DNA of 12,315 bases, taken from Crenothrix polyspora (GTDB lineage: Bacteria > Pseudomonadota > Gammaproteobacteria > Methylococcales > Methylomonadaceae). The notes beneath the pieces were generated by a model, which was not told the DNA's origin, ran no database searches, and saw only the letters and a list, made by a program, of their open reading frames with translations. Of the stretch, positions 1 to 5,111 are shown piece by piece (position 1 is the first letter of the stretch; each line of letters starts with the position of its first letter). The DNA lies in NCBI GenBank assembly GCA_945903675.1, contig CAMDOP010000071.1:1-12315 (forward strand), in the 5' to 3' direction. A program made the position numbers and the translations under genes.

Positions 1-139
1 ATGGGTGAATAGGGCGGGGGCCAATCTACATCACAGGCTCTGATTATATTAATAACCAGTCCTAAGGTCGGGACGGCCTCCCAATAAACGGTTAAAGCTT
101 ACTTGATCTTTTAGTAATTTATTAATTTTGATCATACAA

Positions 140-170
140 GGTCGGGCAATGCTAACGCTTTTGCCCGACC
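140..170. repeat. Palindromic repeat, left of the TA locus
   Basis: Perfect 10-bp inverted repeat: GGTCGGGCAA at 140-149 and TTGCCCGACC at 161-170, with an 11-base loop. The bases just to the right (CTACGC) continue the motif GCGTAGGTYGGGC that is also seen at 865-945 and 1361-1377, so this looks like a member of one dispersed repeat family. It lies about 40 bp beyond the antitoxin stop codon and could mark the transcript end, but no clear T-run follows the hairpin on the minus strand. The rest of 1-211 shows no gene that I can support; AAGGTCGGG also occurs at 64-72. Confidence 0.7.
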
Positions 171-211
171 TACGCGCTGCAAGTCAGGTAGAGGTTGATT
201 AAATTATGCGA

Positions 212-502
212 TTAAGAAGCCGCTACAGCGATTTTTAAACCAGTTGCTTTTAATATAGTAGAGAGCGTCTTGATTGTTGGATTGCCGCGTTTTGATAGCG
301 TTCTATAAAGTGTTTCTCTTGAGAGCGCTGTTTTCTCAGAAACAATTGCTATTCCACCACGAGCATCCACTACCTTTCTTAAGGCTAATAAATAAGTGGC
401 GGGGTCATCATCTTCACTGGCTGCATTTAAAAAATCAGCAGCAAAGTCAATGTCCTTTAGTTGCTCAAGCAACCAGGTATTGTGAGAATTGTCTGTTTTC
501 AT
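212..502 (-). CDS. Xre-like antitoxin of a type II TA system (HigA-like, COG3636 type)
   Basis: A 96-residue protein resembling the addiction-module antidote family (COG3636). It should bind and neutralise the toxin encoded just upstream and repress their shared promoter. The C-terminal half carries a helix-turn-helix: residues about 55-80 include the recognition stretch LSRETLYRTLSKRGNP, close to the family pattern of (I/L)SRExLYxxLS..GNP. The N-terminal part has the acidic DDDPATYLLAL segment typical before this HTH. The start is supported by AGAGGT at 508-513, five bases before the ATG. The ATG overlaps the toxin stop codon (ATGA), so the two are translationally coupled. The family call is by motif recognition; the exact subfamily is uncertain. 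Confidence 0.88.
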   Translation of the reverse strand: MKTDNSHNTWLLEQLKDIDFAADFLNAASEDDDPATYLLALRKVVDARGGIAIVSEKTALSRETLYRTLSKRGNPTIKTLSTILKATGLKIAVAAS

Positions 503-831
503 TTTTTACCTCTAATGTGCCAATCGTTCCAACGTTCGACTGCTTTTTTAATATCAGACGATTGCGTGCTTTTATCTCCACCATTGCAGAGCAATATAAC
601 TTTTTTATTCTGAATAGCGTAGTAAACACGGTAACTGGGACCCGCATCTATACGCAACTCCCAAACACTTTCAGCCACAGGTTTACAATCACCAAAATTC
701 CCGTTCTCTAATCGCAGTAATCGAGCGGCTATTCTGGCTAGACCTTGCTTGTCCTTGAGTGAATTAAGCCACTCTTTGAATAAGTCCTTGTCGTTTCTAT
801 CTGTGTAGTGTTTAATTGTGTACATGGGCAT
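499..831 (-). CDS. RelE/ParE-superfamily toxin (HigB-like, COG3657 type)
   Basis: A 110-residue protein of the RelE/ParE fold, of the addiction-module killer type. Members generally act as ribosome-dependent mRNA endonucleases; activity here is inferred from family only. The C-terminal half shows the diagnostic order YRVYYAI, then LLCNGGDKSTQSSDIKKA, matching the family pattern GGDK(S/T)(S/T)QxxDIxxA. The N-terminal part (FKEWLNSLKD) fits the first helices of the fold. The toxin gene precedes the antitoxin gene, as in higBA, with an ATGA overlap. The start is uncertain: ATG at 831 and ATG at 825 (giving MYTIKHY) are both possible and neither has a clear Shine-Dalgarno. Family members often begin at the second position. 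Confidence 0.88.
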   Translation of the reverse strand: MPMYTIKHYTDRNDKDLFKEWLNSLKDKQGLARIAARLLRLENGNFGDCKPVAESVWELRIDAGPSYRVYYAIQNKKVILLCNGGDKSTQSSDIKKAVERWNDWHIRGKK

Positions 832-864
832 AAAGTAGCTTAAAGGCTACATAAATACAAGAGC

Positions 865-945
865 TAGGTTGGGCTGAGTCTTTTTGCAAGCCAACATAAT
901 TCCGGTGGGATGTTGGGTTAACGATAAAGCCGTTAGCCCAACCTA
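865..945. repeat. Palindromic element between DUF433 gene and TA pair
   Basis: Perfect 11-bp terminal inverted repeats, TAGGTTGGGCT at 865-875 and AGCCCAACCTA at 935-945, enclose about 59 bp. Inside the right half is a strong hairpin: GTTGGGTTAACG (912-923) pairs with CGTTAGCCCAAC (931-942) with one G-T pair and a 7-base loop. The right end supplies the TAG stop codon of the DUF433 gene. The same end motif recurs at the end of serS (1361-1377) and in variant form at 140-175. It looks like a dispersed non-coding repeat, possibly a MITE or REP-type element; no target-site duplication is evident. Confidence 0.7.
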
Positions 946-1167
946 CGCAACGCTTAATACAGGTTGATCAATTGAGTGTGCAGCATAGGTAAGAGAGGCG
1001 GTAATATCTTCGGGTTCAAGATAAGGATAATCTTCGAGTATTTCTGTCGTACTGGCACCCGACGCCAATAAATCAAGAATATCTTTGACTCTAATGCGCA
1101 TATTACGAATACAGGGTCGTCCACCGCACATTTGTGGATCAATAGTAATTCTGCTTGATGTAGTCAT
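943..1167 (-). CDS. DUF433 family protein (putative antitoxin, orphan)
   Basis: A 74-residue protein of the DUF433 family. The N-terminal pattern RITIDPQMCGGRPCIRNMRI is the family hallmark (ITIDPxxxxGxPxIxxxRI), followed by VKDILDLLASGASTTEILEDYPYLEPEDITASLTYAA, a predicted winged-helix-like region. The length is normal, so the protein looks complete. Relatives usually lie next to a DUF5615 PIN-like protein and are regarded as antitoxins (VapB45-like). Here no such partner is present on either side: a palindromic element starts at the stop codon, then an unrelated RelE-type pair follows. No obvious Shine-Dalgarno precedes the ATG. The family call is secure; an antitoxin role is inference. 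Confidence 0.85.
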   Translation of the reverse strand: MTTSSRITIDPQMCGGRPCIRNMRIRVKDILDLLASGASTTEILEDYPYLEPEDITASLTYAAHSIDQPVLSVA

Positions 1168-1254
1168 TTGTATTGATGGCCTATGAAAAGAAAGATTTAT
1201 TTCGAGTTTAGCATAATCGTTTATTGCACGGGTTCTGGTTTTATAAAAAGAAAA

Positions 1255-1280
1255 CCGGGGTTACGCTGCGCTAAGCCGAC
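1255..1280. repeat. Small inverted repeat, possible remnant of the GTAGGTTGGG family
   Basis: GGTTACGC at 1258-1265 faces GCTAAGCC around a short TGC turn (imperfect arms). This resembles the internal part of repeats that end in AGCCCAACCTAC. The matching end (TTAGCCCAACCTACGC) lies 80 bp to the right, on the other side of the REPIN at 1289-1350. It may therefore be the left half of an element that was split. Identification is tentative. Confidence 0.35.
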
Positions 1281-1288
1281 AGACCAGA

Positions 1289-1350
1289 CTGGAGTGCAAC
1301 TGCTTTAGCTGTTGCACAGCTTTAAAACAGCTAAAGCTGTTTTACTCCAG
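1289..1350. repeat. Solitary REPIN (two inverted REPs)
   Basis: A single copy of the repeat that forms the array at 3264-3763, in the same orientation. GGAG at 1291 and CTCC ending at 1348 bound a 58-nt core, and here the outer stem is longer than in the array: CTGGAGT at 1289-1295 against ACTCCAG at 1344-1350. Inside are two hairpins, GTGCAAC/GTTGCAC with TTTA loop and AAAACAGC/GCTGTTTT with TAAA loop. It lies 22 bp beyond the serS stop codon, between serS and DUF433, both on the minus strand, so it could affect transcript ends. Confidence 0.85.
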
Positions 1351-1360
1351 CCTTAGAGCT

Positions 1361-1377
1361 ATTAGCCCAACCTACGC
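1361..1377. repeat. Repeat end overlapping the serS stop codon
   Basis: TTAGCCCAACCTACGC matches the right end of the element at 865-945. Read on the minus strand it is GCGTAGGTTGGGCTAA, in which the first GCG is the last serS codon and TAG is its stop. Only this half is intact here; a REPIN separates it from a possible other half at 1255-1280. Confidence 0.6.
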
Positions 1378-2649
1378 GACCTCTATAACGCTAACATTAC
1401 CCATATAAGGCAACAAAGCCTCGGGGATATGAATACACCCTTGCGCATCTTGGTAATTTTCCATGATGGCTATTAATGTTCTGCCTGCTGCTAAACCTGA
1501 ACCATTAATAGTATGCACTAACTCGGGTTTACCTGTTTCAGGGTTACGCCAGCGAGCTTGTAAACGACGCGCTTGGAAGTCTTTAAAGTTACTGCAAGAG
1601 GAGATTTCGCGATAAGCGCCCTGCCCTGGTAGCCAGACTTCAAGATCATAGGTCTTGGAAGCTGAAAAACCGGTGTCGCCAGCGCACAACAACATTTTTC
1701 GATACGGCAGCTTTAACAGCTTTAAGATATTTTCGGCATGAGCGGTTAATTGTTCATGCGCCTGCTCTGCTAGTTCTGGTTGTACGATTTGCACGAGCTC
1801 GACTTTTTCAAACTGATGCTGGCGTATCATGCCGCGCACATCACGACCATAAGCTCCGGCTTCACTACGAAAACACGGACTATGACAAACGAACTTAATC
1901 GGCAAGGCTTTGGCATCAATAATCACATCTCTAACGATATTAGTCACTGGCACTTCGGCGGTGGGAATTAAATATAAAGCAGGATCATCACTGGCTTTAA
2001 ATAAATCCGCTTCAAACTTTGGTAATTGGCCCGTACCACGCAAGCTATCGGCATTAACTAAATAAGGCACATAAGTTTCGCTGTAACCATGCTGATCTAT
2101 ATGAGTATCTAACATGAATTGTATGATGGCTCGTTGCAAACGCGCTAAGGCACCGTTTAAGACCACGAAACGCGCACCGGCAATTTTTGCGCCCAACTCA
2201 AAGTCCATACCCAATTTTGCGCCTAGATCGACATGATCTTTAGCCTCAAAATCAAAGCTAGGTACATCACCCCAACGACTGAGCTCTACATTAAATTCTT
2301 CACTTTTACCTGCAGGTACAGAAGCATCGAGTAGATTAGGTATACCGGCCATTAAGGCATCCATGTCTTGTTGTATGTCGGCCAATTGTGTTTCAGCAGC
2401 TTTTAGCTCATCACCTAAATGCTGAACTTGATCTAACAAAGGTTGTACGTCTTCGCCTTTAGCTTTGGCCTGGCCTATGGCTTTTGAGCGACTGTTACGT
2501 TCATTTTGCAAGTCTTGAGTTTTAACCTGCACGTCTTTACGCCTTGCTTCTAGTGCTACATAAGCGTCTGGGTTAAAAGTAAAGGAACGTCTAGCTAATT
2601 GTTCGGTTACAAATTCAAGTTCAGTTCTAAATAAACGAGGGTCTAGCAT
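1372..2649 (-). CDS. serS: Serine--tRNA ligase
   Basis: Seryl-tRNA synthetase, a class II aminoacyl-tRNA synthetase that charges tRNA-Ser (and tRNA-Sec) with serine in the cytoplasm. The product is 425 residues, close to the E. coli enzyme. The N-terminal coiled-coil tRNA-binding arm is visible (about residues 25-100, KTQDLQNERNSRSKAIGQAKAKGED). Motif 2 follows with CFRSEAGAYGRDVRGMIRQHQFEKVE, and motif 3 with NGSGLAAGRTLIAIMENYQ near the C-terminus; TAEVP and SSCSNFKDFQARR are also conserved. I chose the ATG at 2649 (MLDPRLF, as in E. coli MLDPNLL) because AAGGTG at 2656-2661 is spaced six bases before it; an in-frame GTG at 2658 lies inside that site. The stop codon TAG is contributed by a dispersed repeat. 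The RAYT gene lies 73 bp upstream. Confidence 0.98.
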   Translation of the reverse strand: MLDPRLFRTELEFVTEQLARRSFTFNPDAYVALEARRKDVQVKTQDLQNERNSRSKAIGQAKAKGEDVQPLLDQVQHLGDELKAAETQLADIQQDMDALMAGIPNLLDASVPAGKSEEFNVELSRWGDVPSFDFEAKDHVDLGAKLGMDFELGAKIAGARFVVLNGALARLQRAIIQFMLDTHIDQHGYSETYVPYLVNADSLRGTGQLPKFEADLFKASDDPALYLIPTAEVPVTNIVRDVIIDAKALPIKFVCHSPCFRSEAGAYGRDVRGMIRQHQFEKVELVQIVQPELAEQAHEQLTAHAENILKLLKLPYRKMLLCAGDTGFSASKTYDLEVWLPGQGAYREISSCSNFKDFQARRLQARWRNPETGKPELVHTINGSGLAAGRTLIAIMENYQDAQGCIHIPEALLPYMGNVSVIEVA

Positions 2650-2655
2650 GAGGGG

Positions 2656-2661
2656 CACCTT
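2656..2661 (-). promoter_or_regulatory. Ribosome binding site of serS
   Basis: AAGGTG on the minus strand, six bases before the ATG at 2649. It decides the start, because the alternative GTG start at 2656-2658 falls within it. Confidence 0.7.
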
Positions 2662-2722
2662 GGTTAGTCATAATTATGTGCCAATGATACACGATGGTGG
2701 GGCTTGAGTGAGCCTTTACTAT

Positions 2723-3262
2723 TCAAAAATTGTCTTCAGGCAAGTGTAGATCATTATATTCTTTATGCTCTTTAAATTGCTGCCTTAAGGAATCTCGCCC
2801 CGCTTTAAGCAAACACTGATGGAAACTGGAATATGGATAATGATTTAAATTCTGTGTGTAGCCATGTTTTATGGGATTCATGAGTAGGTAATTTAAGCGC
2901 AGCAGATAATCGCTTTCATCACGCGGGCAATAATCCCAATAATTCCACCATACACGCTCAGGTGTTTTTGTACATTGATTAATATGATATCCACTGACAC
3001 TATGAATCTGCTGTATGAGCAAAGGCAAGTCTTTCCCAACTCTACTTTGCCCCAATAGATGATAATGATTATCTAATATTACCCAATGGTGTAAAGACCA
3101 TTTAAATTTGGCGAAGGCGTTTTTAATGCAGAGTAGTAAATCTTCTTTTATGGCGGGGCTTTGTAATAGAGGTCGTTTTTGGTATGTCGCGGCGGTAATG
3201 AAGTATGGCGTGTCGTCCATAAATATATGCGGCGGATTATGTTTGTAATCTTTTTTTAGCAT
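2723..3262 (-). CDS. REP-associated tyrosine transposase (RAYT, Y1_Tnp / HUH superfamily)
   Basis: A 179-residue single-strand DNA transposase-like protein. Family members cut and join single-stranded DNA at REP palindromes and are thought to spread REP/REPIN elements in trans. The catalytic HUH motif is H66-Y67-H68 in VILDNHYHLL. The catalytic tyrosine is most likely Y125 in YLLMNPIKHG, matching the family's YIxxNPVKHG. Other hallmarks are NPPHIF near the start, YFITAATYQKRPLL at about 20-33, and VWWNYWDYCPRDESDY at 104-119. The protein looks intact. The gene abuts a tandem array of REPIN units; a half-unit ends only a few bases before the start codon, and no clear Shine-Dalgarno is visible, so expression may depend on the repeat or on readthrough from orn-crcB. 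serS lies 73 bp downstream on the same strand. Confidence 0.93.
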   Translation of the reverse strand: MLKKDYKHNPPHIFMDDTPYFITAATYQKRPLLQSPAIKEDLLLCIKNAFAKFKWSLHHWVILDNHYHLLGQSRVGKDLPLLIQQIHSVSGYHINQCTKTPERVWWNYWDYCPRDESDYLLRLNYLLMNPIKHGYTQNLNHYPYSSFHQCLLKAGRDSLRQQFKEHKEYNDLHLPEDNF

Positions 3263-3263
3263 C

Positions 3264-3763
3264 GTTTTTAAACAGCTAAAGCTGTTTTACTCCATCATCT
3301 AAATACACTGGAGTGCAACTGCATAAGCTGTTGCACAGCTTTAAAACAGCTGAAGCTGTTTTACTCCATCATCTGAATACACTGGAGTGCAACTGCTTTA
3401 GCTGTTGCACAGCTTTAAAACAGCTGAAGCTGTTTTACTCCATCATCTAAATACACTGGAGTGCAACTGCATAAGCTGCTGCACAGCTTTAAAACAGCTA
3501 AAGCTGTTTTACTCCATCATTTGAATAAACTGGAGTGCAACTGCTTTAGCTGTTGCACAGTTTTAAAACAGCTAAAGCTGTTTTACTCCATCATCTAAAT
3601 ACACTGGAGTGCAACTGCTTTAGCTGTTGCACAGTTTTAAAACAGCTAAAGCTGTTTTACTCCATCATCTAAATGCACTGGAGTGCAACTGCTTTAGCTG
3701 TTGCATAGCTTTAAAACAGCTGAAGCTGTTTTACTCCATTATCAAATACAACTGCCTTAGCTC
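3264..3763. repeat. Tandem REPIN array (six complete 74-bp units plus partial ends)
   Basis: Six units with exact 74-bp spacing: GGAG starts at 3310, 3384, 3458, 3532, 3606 and 3680, with matching CTCC ends at 3367, 3441, 3515, 3589, 3663 and 3737. Each unit is a 58-nt core plus a 16-nt linker (ATCATCTAAATACACT with small changes). The core has outer GGAGT/ACTCC arms enclosing two hairpins, GTGCAAC/GTTGCAC and AAAACAGC/GCTGTTTT, each with a TTTA- or TAAA-type loop. A half-unit (about 3264-3293) touches the RAYT start; a decayed unit missing ten bases (CTGGAGTGCA) lies at 3738-3763 against the crcB stop. This fills the whole 500-bp gap between RAYT and crcB. By structure it is a REPIN array, not a CRISPR: the linkers are conserved, not unique. 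Confidence 0.93.
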
Positions 3764-3766
3764 TAC

Positions 3767-4474
3767 TCACAATTGCTTACTCATTAACAAACTTAGCCAA
3801 ATCACCAACAAGCAACTTAGGCCATTGGCGACAAAGATACTTAACATTAAATTAGTATGTGTGGTGAAGGTATATCCGTTTTCTATTAGAAACAATATTA
3901 AATACAAACCGGACAAGGTTAGATAAGCACCGACTAGTATCACCATAATCGCAGCACGATATTCTATGGGCAGTTCTATTTTTTGCAAGATCAGGCAGGC
4001 GATAAGTCCTATGATAAAAGCACCGATGACATTGATGATCATCAAGGCATAAGGAATCATGCCGCCGCTCCACTGTATCATGCCATCGGAGTACATAAAT
4101 AAAGATCTGCCGCAGAGCAAGCCTATCCATACCGCAAACAGACAAGCTAAGACACTGATGCCTATATTGAGCATAGCTTTGCTGACATTGCCCTGCTCTA
4201 ATAAATACAGCGTCTCTAAAGCGAAAGTGGAAAAGGTGGTAAAAGCGCCAATAAAGCCCACTAAGATAGCGGCTCTGTATTCCAGCGCAATGGTCACGCG
4301 CTGCATAAAGAGTGCTTCGGTCAACAAACCTATTAAGAATGAGCCAACGATATTAACGGCCAAGGTACCGTAAGGAAATCCTCGCCCTAACCATTGATAA
4401 AGTCCCGATGACATTAAGAATCGAAGAACGGCACCACTTGCACCGCCGACGGCTATCGCTATTAATTGATTCAT
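3767..4474 (-). CDS. crcB: Fluoride channel CrcB/Fluc with a second, degenerate fused domain
   Basis: Inner-membrane fluoride exporter of the CrcB/Fluc family, which normally is a ~125-residue, four-helix protein working as an antiparallel homodimer. This ORF is 235 residues. Residues 1-126 form a complete domain: GGASGAVLR (R18), PYGTLAVN (N41), EYRAAILVGFIGAFTTFSTF with the pore Phe residues F81 and F84. Residues 141-235 repeat the pattern from helix 2 onward: PYALMIIN (N148), EYRAAIMVILVGAYLTLSGL, then a last helix. In the second copy both Phe positions are Leu (L187, L190) and helix 1 is missing, replaced by a polar linker (MYSDGMIQWSGG). Seven helices are predicted. The start lies 2 nt after the orn stop, implying an operon. 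No fluoride riboswitch is visible. The function of the first domain is secure; the fusion's behaviour is inference. Confidence 0.92.
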   Translation of the reverse strand: MNQLIAIAVGGASGAVLRFLMSSGLYQWLGRGFPYGTLAVNIVGSFLIGLLTEALFMQRVTIALEYRAAILVGFIGAFTTFSTFALETLYLLEQGNVSKAMLNIGISVLACLFAVWIGLLCGRSLFMYSDGMIQWSGGMIPYALMIINVIGAFIIGLIACLILQKIELPIEYRAAIMVILVGAYLTLSGLYLILFLIENGYTFTTHTNLMLSIFVANGLSCLLVIWLSLLMSKQL

Positions 4475-4476
4475 GC

Positions 4477-5022
4477 TTAATATTTAATAAAGTGTTCTCG
4501 GTAATACTGGAGTTCTTCTATGGATTCTAAAATGTCATCTAGGGCTTGATGAGTGGATTCTTTATTAAAGCCGTCTTTAACGGCTGGTGCCCAGCGTGCG
4601 GCTAGTTCTTTTAACGTTGACACATCAATATTCCTATAATGAAAGTAGGCTTCTAACTGAGGCATATAACGATATAAGAAGCGGCGATCTTGACCTATGC
4701 TGTTACCGCAAATAGGCGACGTGTTTGCAGGCACCCAGTCTTTAAGGAACTCTATAGTAAGGCGCTCTGCTTCTGCAGCATTAATAACGGAGGATTGTAC
4801 ACGCTCAATAAGACCCGACTGGCCATGATGGCTTTGATTCCACTCATCCATAGCGGCCAAAGCAGCATCAGACTGATGAACGGCAATCACCGGCCCTTGT
4901 GCAAGTATGTTTAAATCTTTGTCAGTGATGACGGTTGCTATTTCAATAATTAAATCTGTGTCTGGATTTAATCCTGTCATTTCAAGATCTATCCAGATTA
5001 AATTTGCAATATCCTGCGCCAT
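4477..5022 (-). CDS. orn: Oligoribonuclease
   Basis: A 3'-5' exoribonuclease of the DEDDh family that degrades very short RNAs, mainly dinucleotides including pGpG from c-di-GMP turnover. At 181 residues it matches the E. coli enzyme. Catalytic residues are visible: D12 and E14 (WIDLEMTGL), D112 (GNSIGQDRRF), H158 and D163 (STHQALDDI). Proteins of this family act as dimers in the cytoplasm. crcB follows after 2 nt, so they are probably co-transcribed. The gene diverges from the M48 protease and rsgA genes; an orn/rsgA divergent pair is common in Gammaproteobacteria, here with the protease inserted between them. The Shine-Dalgarno is weak (GGAATC about ten bases upstream). Confidence 0.97.
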   Translation of the reverse strand: MAQDIANLIWIDLEMTGLNPDTDLIIEIATVITDKDLNILAQGPVIAVHQSDAALAAMDEWNQSHHGQSGLIERVQSSVINAAEAERLTIEFLKDWVPANTSPICGNSIGQDRRFLYRYMPQLEAYFHYRNIDVSTLKELAARWAPAVKDGFNKESTHQALDDILESIEELQYYREHFIKY

Positions 5023-5054
5023 GTATTGATTCCATTGTATTGTGGGTGATGGTT

Positions 5055-5083
5055 AGTGTAGCATTGGCCCCTGTGTTCGTCTA
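5055..5083 (-). promoter_or_regulatory. Candidate sigma-70 promoter for orn-crcB
   Basis: On the minus strand TAGACG (5078-5083) and TACACT (5055-5060) are separated by 17 bases, each matching four of six consensus positions. The predicted start of transcription would lie about 25 bases before the orn ATG. Found by eye; not tested against background. Confidence 0.35.
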
Positions 5084-5088
5084 ACTCT

Positions 5089-5094
5089 TACAAT
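5089..5094 (+). promoter_or_regulatory. Candidate -10 box for the protease-rsgA operon
   Basis: TACAAT matches five of six -10 consensus positions; the best upstream -35-like hexamer (TTGGCC at 5064) has a long 19-base spacing and only three matches. Its distance to the ATG at 5112 would leave a very short leader, in keeping with the weak ribosome binding site. Tentative. Confidence 0.25.
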
Positions 5095-5111
5095 CTAATG
5101 TGCTAAGCCCT

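Noticed and set aside
274..711. Plus-strand open frame of 145 codons opposite the TA pair
   Set aside because: It is antisense to two well-recognised genes and its composition looks like a frame shadow.
3264..3763. Regular repeats suggestive of a CRISPR array
   Set aside because: The units are 58-nt palindromic cores with nearly identical 16-nt linkers; there are no unique spacers and no cas genes.
3627..3926. Plus-strand open frame of 99 codons over the array and the crcB end
   Set aside because: It starts inside repeat units and continues antisense to crcB; no family resemblance and no ribosome site.
5041..5080. GGGTGATGG upstream of the protease gene, resembling the start of a fluoride riboswitch
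   Set aside because: The rest of the riboswitch consensus (paired CNCC, the AAC-containing loop and the closing CUGAUG segment) is missing, and it is on the strand away from crcB.
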